Assembly (NCBI RefSeq): GCF_012849215.1
Contig: NZ_CP051682.1
Coordinates: 930,001-994,000, forward strand
DNA: 64,000 nucleotides
Reading direction: 5' to 3'
DNA from: Mucilaginibacter robiniae
Lineage (GTDB): Bacteria; Bacteroidota; Bacteroidia; Sphingobacteriales; Sphingobacteriaceae
The position numbers and the translations under genes are program-made. A model generated the notes under the pieces. It saw nothing but the letters and a program-made list of their open reading frames with translations. It ran no database searches and was not told the origin of the DNA. Below are positions 17,842-26,409 of the stretch, one piece after another; position 1 is the first letter of the stretch; each line of letters begins with the position of its first letter.

Positions 17842-18315
17842 ATGAAACGTAAATTCTTACTGTTTAATTCTACTAATGAATTAACACACCTTATCACTAA
17901 ATATTTTAACTGGATAGAGGGTGAATACCACCTGGAAGATACTCCAGTAAAAACCACAGCAAAAAGCATTACAGAAACCATACAACAAAAGGTTTGGGAT
18001 CGCGAACCACAACCAGCTACTTTAAGTGGCTTGGCTCTTTATCTGGGGTTTGAGAGCCGGCAAGCTTTTGAACAATACGAAACCAGTGGCCGCTTTGCTG
18101 CCATATTAAAACGAGCACGACTTCAAATTGAATCAGAGTACGAAAAAAAGCTACACTTTACTTCGGCTACCGGAGCCATTTTTGCCTTAAAAAGCATAGG
18201 CTGGACCGATAAAAGTGAAACTGATGACTACAGCAACTTGGCCGCTAACCTTAAAGTAGAAATACAGGTAACCGGTCCTATACCAGCAGGAAGCGAAAAA
18301 GAGGTGACTTTATAG
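17842..18315 (+). CDS. Phage terminase small subunit
   Basis: 157 residues. The centre reads like the DNA-packaging small subunit of Bacteroidota phages: ATLSGLALYLGFESRQAFEQ, then FAAILKRARLQIESEYEKKL and GAIFALKSIGWTDKSE. It is expected to bind phage DNA at the packaging start and load the large subunit. The first 60 residues are atypical and may be a specific DNA-binding arm. Start is ATG 17842, 172 bases before the large subunit gene region begins. Confidence 0.82.
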   Translation: MKRKFLLFNSTNELTHLITKYFNWIEGEYHLEDTPVKTTAKSITETIQQKVWDREPQPATLSGLALYLGFESRQAFEQYETSGRFAAILKRARLQIESEYEKKLHFTSATGAIFALKSIGWTDKSETDDYSNLAANLKVEIQVTGPIPAGSEKEVTL

Positions 18316-18487
18316 TCTTGCTCCCCTACTCTACAAAGGGCCATTCAGCACACAGCCATCCGCAATATATATTCTTAACAAATTCCTTCCTCTGCCAGCA
18401 GAACTGTTGAATATAATGCAACACCGTACAATTGCAGGTTTCCTACACCTCATTTATAATCACTTTATTACGCTATAATTATCATAA

Positions 18488-19696
18488 ATGCAGACTTCCA
18501 TTTTATTTAAACATAACTATGCAGCCACAGCTCAGGTTGTGGTTAATCAAGGCGGTACCAGTTCAGGTAAAACTTATGCCATTTTGCAGGTACTTTTTGC
18601 ATTAGCCTGTGAGCAGGAAAAGCAAATTATCACCATAGTCGGTCAAGACATACCTAATCTGAAAGCTGGCGCTCTGCGCGATGCTCAAACTATTTTTAGT
18701 CAATCGGTAACGTTGCAGCGGATGGTTAAACTATTTAACAAAACCGACCGGATTTATGAGTTTGCAAACGGTTCTTTAATGGAGTTTAAAAGCTATGGCA
18801 ATGCTCAAGACGCCAAATCGGGCAAACGCGATTATTTGTTTGTAAACGAAGCTAACGGTATAGATTATGATATTTACACCGAACTGGCCTTGCGTACCCG
18901 CAAGCGTATTTTTTTAGATTACAACCCTAATGCCGCTTTTTGGGTGCACGACAAATTATTGGGCCGCCCTGAAGTGCAACTCATTATCTCCGACCATCGG
19001 CATAACCCTTTTTTGAGTGAGCAGATGCGCACCAAAATTGAGAGTTTACAACAAATTGATACCGAGCAGTGGAAGGTATATGCCCGTGGTTTAACAGGAA
19101 AGATTACCGGCTTGGTACTCACCAACTGGTTAGTTTGTGACCCTATACCTAACACAGCTAAACGCCTGGCTTGCGGATTAGATTTTGGCTTTACTAACGA
19201 CCAGACCGGCGTTATTGAAGTGTTCATGCAAAATGGCGAACTCTGGGTAAACGAAATTCTTTATGAAACCAATCTGACCAATCCGGATATCTCAGTAAAG
19301 TTAAAGATAGCAGGTATTAGCCAACATACCGAAATTATTGCTGATAGTGCCGAACCCAAATCAATTGAAGAATTACGCCGCTTAGGGTGGAACATTGTTG
19401 GTGCCCGCAAAGGGCCCGATAGTGTAAAAAACTCAATTGATATTTTAAAACGTTACCCTATTAATGTAACCCGCAGCAGCATTAACCTGCGCCGTGAACT
19501 AGAAAGATACCAATGGAAAACTGATACTTCCGGTCGCCCCACTAATGAACCGGCTGATAGTTGGAACCACCTGATTGACCCATTACGCTATATAGCTTTG
19601 AACAAATTAAAAGTAGCAGGTTCGGCTAAAACCCAATCCAAGCTTCCACTGGTAGTTACTAAACCTCAAATGAGCGAAGTTTCAGACTTCTTATAA
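18488..19696 (+). CDS. Phage terminase large subunit
   Basis: 402 residues, the packaging motor ATPase and nuclease. Walker A is GGTSSGKT at 22-29. Walker B and the catalytic Glu are in DYLFVNEAN (115-123). The C-terminal RNase H-like nuclease begins with LDFGFTNDQTGVIEV near 230, has a second acidic cluster at IIADSAEPKSIEELRR, and a third near DSWNHLIDPLRY. All active-site acids appear present, so the motor is not visibly inactivated. It resembles the PBSX/Terminase_3-type group of Bacteroidota phages. Confidence 0.92.
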   Translation: MQTSILFKHNYAATAQVVVNQGGTSSGKTYAILQVLFALACEQEKQIITIVGQDIPNLKAGALRDAQTIFSQSVTLQRMVKLFNKTDRIYEFANGSLMEFKSYGNAQDAKSGKRDYLFVNEANGIDYDIYTELALRTRKRIFLDYNPNAAFWVHDKLLGRPEVQLIISDHRHNPFLSEQMRTKIESLQQIDTEQWKVYARGLTGKITGLVLTNWLVCDPIPNTAKRLACGLDFGFTNDQTGVIEVFMQNGELWVNEILYETNLTNPDISVKLKIAGISQHTEIIADSAEPKSIEELRRLGWNIVGARKGPDSVKNSIDILKRYPINVTRSSINLRRELERYQWKTDTSGRPTNEPADSWNHLIDPLRYIALNKLKVAGSAKTQSKLPLVVTKPQMSEVSDFL

Positions 19697-19791
19697 TAAT
19701 TACTGCTATTTATAGACAACATCTATAGCTGTAGTATAACTACCATTCATCTTTTAGTAACCGCTTTTCATTAATTACTATTTTATAAAAA

Positions 19792-20517
19792 ATGATTAAA
19801 AAAACTATACCCGTTAACGGTGGCAAATTAACTATTCAGATTCCTACCCAATTGAATGAGCTACGGCTAGGGCAACTGATGCAAATGCAGGATACGTCTA
19901 ATTTAACTGACTTGGATGCTATTCATATCCTATCGGGTGTGCCCTTACAGGAGTTAAAAAATGTGAGCAGCTTTATGGACTTGCAACAATTTAGTGAACC
20001 GATAGCTACGCTGGCACATGAGATAAAATACCTTTACAATGCCGAGGCTATTCCCAAACAGATTACTTTTTTGATAGAGGGCAAACCCCGCACCGTTCAG
20101 GTTATTAAAAACCTATCGGTTGAGCCAGCCGGTGCTTTCCTGGCAGCACGCGATTTGATTGCTGATGAAATAAACGCTCACATCAATCAATACGGTGAAG
20201 CTGATTGGAAAGATCAGTTCAACCCATCTTTAAAACTGTGCAGCCAGATTTTAGCGCATTACTTTTACACCCGGGCCACTGGTATGCCTTATGATGAGTA
20301 CCAGGCCGCAGCCTTTACCGAACAGGTAGAGCAATTACCGGTTACTGATGCACTACCTATTGCCCGATATTTTTTTTTGAGCTATCCCAACTTATCGAAA
20401 CCGAAAACCGGCTTTTGGCAACACCTGCTACAGCGCTTGAACAAAAAGCAGGCATCCGCGAGTTTGAAAAATTCCGATACGTCAATGCCGTCAATGCCCT
20501 GGCCAGTGGTGATGTAA
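19792..20517 (+). CDS. Tail assembly chaperone, zero-frame product (G-like)
   Basis: 241 residues. It begins with a beta-rich section (TIPVNGGKLTIQIPTQLNEL), then alpha-helical sequence. At codons 194-196 (20371-20379) the frame reads TTT-TTT-TTG after TAT, giving the slippery heptamer T-TTT-TTT inside a T9 run (20370-20378). The overlapping -1 frame encodes a far more natural C-terminus (next entry), while the last 45 zero-frame residues (PKTGFWQHLLQRLNKKQASA, then SLKNSDTSMPSMPW) are low in complexity. This is the arrangement of lambda G/GT in long-tailed phages, where the shifted product helps assemble the tube around the tape measure. The position far upstream of the tape measure is unusual. 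Confidence 0.7.
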   Translation: MIKKTIPVNGGKLTIQIPTQLNELRLGQLMQMQDTSNLTDLDAIHILSGVPLQELKNVSSFMDLQQFSEPIATLAHEIKYLYNAEAIPKQITFLIEGKPRTVQVIKNLSVEPAGAFLAARDLIADEINAHINQYGEADWKDQFNPSLKLCSQILAHYFYTRATGMPYDEYQAAAFTEQVEQLPVTDALPIARYFFLSYPNLSKPKTGFWQHLLQRLNKKQASASLKNSDTSMPSMPWPVVM

Positions 20518-20636
20518 CCCGCTGGAATACGGTACTTAATCTGCCTTACAATACGGTACTCACCAAGTTGCTGCTCAATAAAACAGAAGCGGCTTTCCAG
20601 AAACGTTATGCTGAGTTGCTACAAGCACAAAAGTAA
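20370..20636 (+). CDS. Tail assembly chaperone, -1 frame extension (GT-like)
   Basis: This frame has no ATG start. It opens after a stop at 20346-20348, only 22 bases before the T9 run, and continues 86 codons past it. The decoded extension (ELSQLIETENRLLATPATAL, then a Lys/Arg-rich helical part with EFEKFRYVNAVNALASGDVT and LPYNTVLTKLLLNKTEAAF) looks like genuine protein. A -1 slip on T-TTT-TTT would give a fusion of about 281 residues (195 from the first frame plus 86). A single-base sequencing error in the T9 run is the alternative. Confidence 0.65.
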   Translation, partial: FFFELSQLIETENRLLATPATALEQKAGIREFEKFRYVNAVNALASGDVTRWNTVLNLPYNTVLTKLLLNKTEAAFQKRYAELLQAQK

Positions 20637-20721
20637 ATTTTTGGTTCGTACTCAATTATTGGCAGGCTGGTGTACTTGCTATTATTTAATCTTCTACTCA
20701 ATTCCTTTAATTACTAACCCT

Positions 20722-21168
20722 ATGCCTATTCGCAATTCTATCGAGGCTGTTGTGAAAAACCTGAGCGGCAACCCGGCATTTGCCTATGGTACCGCTAACG
20801 AGCTAAATCAATTAGCCGACGATCAACAGTTTCCGTGCGTGTTTATGTACCCGCTGCAATCTATCGAACTCACGCCGGCACTGAATGGCTCTGTCGATAA
20901 CATTTTCACACTTTACCTGGAATTTCTGTTCAAAACCGATTTTGACCAGTACACGGCCGATAATGAAACCTACATAACGCAGGCGCTACAATTAGCCAAC
21001 GAATTTTTAGTAAAAGCGTCCACCTACCGTGAAGGAGAGGGGCGTTATTTCAAAATAAAAGCAGGCACTAAAGCCAAATGCTTACCAGTTTACAACAAGT
21101 ACGATGTCAATACTACAGGCGTCAGTATTACGCTTAACTTAAACACCATGTATTTTGACCGGTTTTAA
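20722..21168 (+). CDS. Phage structural protein, unknown role (tail-completion-like)
   Basis: 148 residues from ATG 20722; the frame extends upstream without good composition. Features: an N-terminal helix (IEAVVKNLSGNPAFAYGTAN), a central strand pair (QFPCVFMYPLQSIEL) and NIFTLYLEFLFKTDFDQYTA, and a C-terminal beta part (GVSITLNLNTMYFDRF). The size and the 'predicted alpha then paired beta' pattern resemble tail-terminator or minor tail proteins encoded between packaging and tail genes, but I see no decisive motif. Confidence 0.5.
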   Translation: MPIRNSIEAVVKNLSGNPAFAYGTANELNQLADDQQFPCVFMYPLQSIELTPALNGSVDNIFTLYLEFLFKTDFDQYTADNETYITQALQLANEFLVKASTYREGEGRYFKIKAGTKAKCLPVYNKYDVNTTGVSITLNLNTMYFDRF

Positions 21169-21257
21169 ACTGTTTGTATACACTGCATCAATTTCTGGCT
21201 TGCTGCTATTATCGTTTGTTTCCTCATCTTCTATCACTTTCTTCTTTCCCACTTTGT

Positions 21258-22487
21258 ATGTCTATCATTCCACAAATTTTTAAAGACAATCTTAAAACTA
21301 TATCCGTTCCTCGTACAGATTGGGCAACCAACGACCAGTCACAAAGTCTACCTTCTAGTTTGGACATTATTGGCACTCGCCAGTACGCTGACGTTTATAT
21401 AAAGCTAACAGATGAAAATGGATATGAAGTTGCAGGCAACTACGCATCAGTATCATACCAAGAATCTATAAACGGCATGGCTCAGCCTGTAAAAATGGTG
21501 CAGATACCTGGATCATTGTATCTTATTGGTGAGGAGATGCTTATTGAAGATACTACCGAGGACAGCTTTTTTACCTACGATATACATATTGTAGGCACCG
21601 TAACACCCAATATAAGCACTTATACGCCACCTGGTATTTGCGATGCCAAAATCAGCACCATCAGCATTAATAAAAAGGAAAGTACGGCAGGTGCGCACGA
21701 TGGTCAGATTACCATATCGGCCAGTTCCACTCATTTGCCGCTACAGTACAGCTTAGATGGTAGTACTTATCAAAGCAGCTCTACCTTCAGTCAACTAGCC
21801 GGAGGAGCATACACGGCTTATATTGAAGATGCAACCGGCTGTACTGATATTTTAGCTTTTAACCTCGGTATTACAAACAGCCTGCTTACTGATGATCCAA
21901 CAGTTGCGCTGAACGATGGTAACAGTAGCCGGTGGAATGCTGCTTTTAACCCGGTAGTGTTTACTTACCAACGTAAAGATTTTGAAGTAACCAGCATTAC
22001 ACCCAATCCGGCAACGCTCAACATTACGGTAACTATTAATGGTGTTTTAAGCACCATTATCAACGGCCAAACGGTCAGCTTAGCTAAAGGCGATCTGGTA
22101 TATTTAAATGCCGGACCATACAACAACGTTTATCAGGTTTTACTTATAAATGCCAATGGCACTTTGGTATTAAATCAGCCTTATTTAAATAGTACAGGCA
22201 TTAATATAAGCGGCTTTATGAATATTGATAAGCTGCGGCCTTATTACAAAGTCAAAACCCGAATCACTTATCAAAGCAAGCTAACCAGTCTAACAGAAGC
22301 CATTACCTGCACCCACCGCCCGAACAACAAGGGTTTGGTGAGGGCTGATTTATCCAGCTTTTTACAAAGCTTGCTGCGGGCCAAAGATGATAGTGATTTT
22401 ACCCAAACCAACTTCAGGGATGATAACCTGAGCGCCAGCTATACCGTTAGCTATGCCGAAGAATGGGACGGGCAAACCAATCAGTAA
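21258..22487 (+). CDS. Virion structural protein, N-terminal half, with SprB-like domain
   Basis: 409 residues from ATG 21258. Residues about 130-205 form a SprB-repeat-like Ig fold (YSLDGSTYQSSSTFSQLAGG then AYTAYIEDATGC), a domain common in secreted Bacteroidota proteins and unusual in a virion. The rest is beta-rich (DFEVTSITPNPATLNITVTI). The frame ends at TAA 22485-22487 right after SYAEEWDGQTNQ. The next gene continues in the same frame three codons later and reads like the direct continuation, so this is probably the first part of one larger baseplate or fibre protein cut by a stop codon. Confidence 0.6.
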   Translation: MSIIPQIFKDNLKTISVPRTDWATNDQSQSLPSSLDIIGTRQYADVYIKLTDENGYEVAGNYASVSYQESINGMAQPVKMVQIPGSLYLIGEEMLIEDTTEDSFFTYDIHIVGTVTPNISTYTPPGICDAKISTISINKKESTAGAHDGQITISASSTHLPLQYSLDGSTYQSSSTFSQLAGGAYTAYIEDATGCTDILAFNLGITNSLLTDDPTVALNDGNSSRWNAAFNPVVFTYQRKDFEVTSITPNPATLNITVTINGVLSTIINGQTVSLAKGDLVYLNAGPYNNVYQVLLINANGTLVLNQPYLNSTGINISGFMNIDKLRPYYKVKTRITYQSKLTSLTEAITCTHRPNNKGLVRADLSSFLQSLLRAKDDSDFTQTNFRDDNLSASYTVSYAEEWDGQTNQ

Positions 22488-23420
22488 TATATTAGCTTGG
22501 ATAACCCTTTTTATGTAGTGTATGCAGCTAAACAACTGGGCGATGTTTATGGTGGTAATTTGGCTGCTTATGTTCCTTTTAAAAGGGTACTATCTGCTAG
22601 TATGCGTGCACGTTGGGTTACCGATTTTACTGAACCTGCTTACAGCAACAGCTACCCTTTTGATATTGGTTTTATTTACAGTGAAGATTTAGCCGGCTTA
22701 GCCATTTACGCTGAAATTACGCCTTTGGATATTAACCGCAACCCTTTACCAAGCGGTGTACGAACTATCAACTTATTGAATGAAGACAGCTCCTTTTTAC
22801 TAAATCAGGATGGCAGTCGGTTAGTTATTTACAGACAGCCGGAGCCTAGTCAGCCTATTACTTTGCCGGTGGCTGAATATATTGGCTTGAACCGTTTGCT
22901 GATTAACATACCTTTTACCAATCAGGTTTACTATTTCAATTTAGTGCTGAAGTATAATAATGCGGAGGGCGTTCATACCATCACGCAAACGCAAACCATC
23001 AGGATTGATAATGCGGTGGATGACCAATCGGTTTACCTGCGGTGGATTGGACTGACAGGTTGCTGGAACTATTATCGTTTTATATACAATCAGGAAGTGA
23101 CGCTGGATGTGCAGAATGCTGTTATTGTTAAAAACTATGTGCAGGATTGGGCCGTTCAGGATAGCATTGAAGAAGTGATCAGCAAAAGTGCCGGGCAAAA
23201 GATGAAGGTCATGGCTGAGGATCTATCTGTAGCTGATATTAAAGGTTTACAGTCGCTCAAATACTCGCCTAAATTACAAATGCTCGTGAGCAAGAGTCCG
23301 GTGCAATGGCAAACTGTGGTGCTGAACACCGCCACCTTTGCCGAGTACGAAACCCGCAATGGTCAGGCGCCTTTTAGTGTAACTTTCAACCTGCCAAGTT
23401 TAAATATACAAACACAGTAA
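22488..23420 (+). CDS. Virion structural protein, C-terminal half (same frame after an internal TAA)
   Basis: 310 codons in the same frame as the preceding gene, directly after its TAA. The first possible starts are TTG 22497 and an ATG at 22596, 33 codons further in; the best-looking conserved sequence (NPFYVVYAAKQLGDVYGGNL) begins before that ATG. Beta-rich throughout, with YPFDIGFIYSEDLAGLAIYA and a C-terminal SPVQWQTVVLNTATFAEYET segment. Either translation restarts at TTG, or the protein is made by readthrough, or the gene has a nonsense mutation. A role in the tail tip or baseplate is inferred from position. Confidence 0.55.
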   Translation, partial: YISLDNPFYVVYAAKQLGDVYGGNLAAYVPFKRVLSASMRARWVTDFTEPAYSNSYPFDIGFIYSEDLAGLAIYAEITPLDINRNPLPSGVRTINLLNEDSSFLLNQDGSRLVIYRQPEPSQPITLPVAEYIGLNRLLINIPFTNQVYYFNLVLKYNNAEGVHTITQTQTIRIDNAVDDQSVYLRWIGLTGCWNYYRFIYNQEVTLDVQNAVIVKNYVQDWAVQDSIEEVISKSAGQKMKVMAEDLSVADIKGLQSLKYSPKLQMLVSKSPVQWQTVVLNTATFAEYETRNGQAPFSVTFNLPSLNIQTQ

Positions 23421-23539
23421 TTCTAGAATTAAGAATCAAGAACCAAGACTTTTGTACTTGTTAGTGCTTTTAAATTTACAACTAGGTTTAGCAGTGCCAT
23501 TATTCAGTCCATTCATCCTTCTACCCTTAGCCATTCCTC

Positions 23540-25585
23540 ATGCAATCTCTTCAACTTTACCTGAACGACCAATTGGTTGATTTGAGCGATGACAGCTTGA
23601 TAGCGTTATCGTTTCAAATTAATAACCTGGCCGAAGTAAAAAACCAACAAGGTAACACCAGCAACCAGTTTAAGCTGCCTCTTACCCAAAACAACCGTCA
23701 GATTTTAGGCTACCCCGACGATGTAGCTTTTACGAACTGCCTACCTTATACCCAATATGCCGCCAAGCTGGTGCAAGATGGCTTAGAAATCATTCCGTAT
23801 GGCATTGGCGAACTGAACAGCATAGATCAGGATACAGCCAGTGTTACCATTTTATCGGGCAACGTTGATTTTTTTGACAGCATTGATGGCAAGCTGTACG
23901 ATGTGGGTGATACCACTTCCACGCTATGGTACAATGCCAATTGGAAAAACAAGTACGAGCATGAATGGAGCTTACAGAACGTTATGCAATCGCAAACCAA
24001 GCTGGATGGCTGGATTTGGCCCATTGTAGATTACGGGAAAATAGATGCTAATTTTAGCGATACCCCTACTATTGATGTACGCCACCTCAGGCCGGGCTTT
24101 TTTCTGAAAACGGCTATCGAGATGATGGTGCAACCTACTGGTTATACCATTAACCCAAGCAGCTTTCTGGTTAACGAATGTTTGTACAAAAAGCTGATTG
24201 TACAGTTTGCTAATGATAGTTTTGAGCATAGTGCAGAATACCTGGCATCGGCTGGTAGCAATAATGTAAGCGTTAAAAAGAGCAGCAACCAGGTAGTGGG
24301 GAATAGTCGTACCGACCGTACGGGCATTATCCAATTTGATAATGTGGTGAGCGATATGGGCAAGCGTTACAGCAACGTGCCCAATTCCAGCTATAGCAAT
24401 CCGGCAAAGGCTAAAACGGCTATTCAGGTAAACGTGTCGGCGGTATTGGTGGTAAATACAATCGGCAAGTGGCATGACCCGGCTACCATCAGTATTCATA
24501 TTGTGCGGTATGATCCGGTTAAAAATGAAGATACCCACCTGGTAACACACAACTTAACTTTTGATGATACGGCCACCAAGGTAAGCGGCAACGCCTATTA
24601 TCAGCGTTTTGAAAACGTAAAAATATCTGGCGATGTTGACTTGGCCGCTGGCCAAAGTGTTAAAATGTGGTATGAGCTGGATGATAAGAAAACCACTACG
24701 GCCACTATTGAAGCCGGCTCAACCTTTACCATAACCGTAAAAAATACCAACGAGGTGCAATACGGCGATCTGGTGCAATGTGAGCGCATCTTCCCCGACA
24801 TTGGTCAGAAAGATTTACTGAAAGACACTTTGCAGCGCTTCGGTATTATCTGCCAAACCGATAACACCACTCGTACGGTTACGCTAGCCTCACTGCGCGA
24901 TATTGTTAACCATATTCCGCTTGCCCGCGACTGGACCAGTAAGTGCCTGAACCAGGGCAAGACGATTAGCTTTCAGTTGGGAGGTTATGCACAAGTAAAC
25001 AACCTGAAGTATAAGCAGGATGATAACGTGCTCCCCCAAACCTTTGCTGACGCCCAGATATTGGTTAAAGATAAAACTCTGGCCGCATCGGCCGATTTGT
25101 TTGAAAGCCAGTTCGCCCCTACCCTAAACCGGCCATACATAGGTGGCACTATAGCCCAGATTTTGAAGGTGGATACCAGTACCGATGTCAATGCCTCAGA
25201 TTTCAGCATCAATACGCAGCCGCGCATCCTGATACATGATACCGTTGACTTATTAAAACTGAACCGCAATGTAAAGTTTACCGATGGCACCACCAGCCAG
25301 GTATATAATGATACGTTGTGTACTCCCTACTTTGATAAAACCGGCGGAGCGTACAGCTTGCTGTTTGATAAGCTGCGCCTCACGTACTACCCCGAACTGG
25401 AAAAAGTACTGCAACGCAGCAAAAAAGTAGTGCGCTATTTTCTGCTTACTCCACGCGATATACTGGAACTTAATCTGCTTATTCCCGTATACCTGCAGCA
25501 AGATAGCGCATACTATTACATTAACAAAATTGACAGCTGGCGCAAAGGTCAGCCCACCAAAGTAGAACTGGTGAAGCTGGGGTAA
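23540..25585 (+). CDS. Large tail/baseplate structural protein
   Basis: 681 residues, beta-rich, from ATG 23540. The opening (LQLYLNDQLVDLSDDSLIAL, then NQQGNTSNQFKLPLTQNNRQ) is a pattern I recognise from large tail proteins of Bacteroidota phages that begin by listing tube or hub-fitting strands. A central section (LLKDTLQRFGIICQTDNTTR) resembles hub-domain strands of distal tail or baseplate proteins. No enzymatic motif is visible. It probably forms the tail-tip hub or a ring around it. It lies before the tape measure, opposite to the more usual order tape measure then tip proteins. Confidence 0.6.
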   Translation: MQSLQLYLNDQLVDLSDDSLIALSFQINNLAEVKNQQGNTSNQFKLPLTQNNRQILGYPDDVAFTNCLPYTQYAAKLVQDGLEIIPYGIGELNSIDQDTASVTILSGNVDFFDSIDGKLYDVGDTTSTLWYNANWKNKYEHEWSLQNVMQSQTKLDGWIWPIVDYGKIDANFSDTPTIDVRHLRPGFFLKTAIEMMVQPTGYTINPSSFLVNECLYKKLIVQFANDSFEHSAEYLASAGSNNVSVKKSSNQVVGNSRTDRTGIIQFDNVVSDMGKRYSNVPNSSYSNPAKAKTAIQVNVSAVLVVNTIGKWHDPATISIHIVRYDPVKNEDTHLVTHNLTFDDTATKVSGNAYYQRFENVKISGDVDLAAGQSVKMWYELDDKKTTTATIEAGSTFTITVKNTNEVQYGDLVQCERIFPDIGQKDLLKDTLQRFGIICQTDNTTRTVTLASLRDIVNHIPLARDWTSKCLNQGKTISFQLGGYAQVNNLKYKQDDNVLPQTFADAQILVKDKTLAASADLFESQFAPTLNRPYIGGTIAQILKVDTSTDVNASDFSINTQPRILIHDTVDLLKLNRNVKFTDGTTSQVYNDTLCTPYFDKTGGAYSLLFDKLRLTYYPELEKVLQRSKKVVRYFLLTPRDILELNLLIPVYLQQDSAYYYINKIDSWRKGQPTKVELVKLG

Positions 25586-25682
25586 GATTTTGTACCATAG
25601 CTCAAAATTTGCTAAGAATAATACCTGCTTTTCTAGAGTACTCATTTTATATTCATCAACTATACTAGCACCTTGTTACAAT

Positions 25683-26336
25683 ATGGCAGATTTTAGAGAA
25701 ATTAAAGATTATGCAGAAAAGCGCGCCTTTTATGAAATTGTAACCGGCTTTTTCAGCTCTGGAGATGGTTTTAACCGAATGTTTTTTACGCTTCTTTCTG
25801 TTATCATTGGAATTTTTATTCTAGCGTGGTTTTTTGGAAACTTATGTACATGGGACTCAAATAACACCTGGAACTATGTTAAACCAGGCGATAAGTTGTA
25901 TGCCTTAACAGAATACATGAATGACAAAGATACGATGTGGAATAAGATGACAATTTATAGGAAGTTCAGGCCCATCGGAGCTGCTGATATTGACAAAATG
26001 AACATTGAGGAATGGCAGAAAAGAAAGATGAAAGACCAGTTAGATACAACTCTAAAGTTGAACATGGACTTTGTAGCACTAACTTTTACACGAGACAGCT
26101 TTTACAAAGCAAATACAGCCTGTATTGGTGAATATATAGGTAAAGACAGCACAACAACATGGGGCGCTGACAATGCTAAATGGTATAGTTTTAAACCCAA
26201 TCCTAAAACGAGTTCAATAAACCCCAAGGATGTAGGATACAATCCTGAACATTACACTTTTGCGGATAGTTTATATTACGTGATGATTTCAGATGTGTTA
26301 TTAACAGAATATCCAGGCTTTAAAAAGAAAAAGTAA
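25683..26336 (+). CDS. Single-pass membrane protein of unknown function (cargo gene)
   Basis: 217 residues from ATG 25683. Residues about 36-52 form one strong transmembrane helix (FFTLLSVIIGIFILAWFFGN), with a charged cytoplasmic N-terminus and a long C-terminal domain rich in Lys, Asp and Tyr (YVKPGDKLYALTEYMNDKDT). It is AT-richer than its neighbours and has no role expected of a virion protein, so it may be a late-acquired 'moron' between the baseplate and tape-measure genes. Function unknown. Confidence 0.55.
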   Translation: MADFREIKDYAEKRAFYEIVTGFFSSGDGFNRMFFTLLSVIIGIFILAWFFGNLCTWDSNNTWNYVKPGDKLYALTEYMNDKDTMWNKMTIYRKFRPIGAADIDKMNIEEWQKRKMKDQLDTTLKLNMDFVALTFTRDSFYKANTACIGEYIGKDSTTTWGADNAKWYSFKPNPKTSSINPKDVGYNPEHYTFADSLYYVMISDVLLTEYPGFKKKK

Positions 26337-26409
26337 AAAGCAGTTGTGAACACTGCTATTTTTTTAGTTATAAATTATGCCAAATGGCACAACAAACATA
26401 TAGTCTATT

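Noticed and set aside
20608..20721. Extension of the 20722 gene upstream to a TTG start at 20608
   Set aside because: The extra 38 residues are hydrophobic and unconserved in style, and overlap the chaperone frameshift product.
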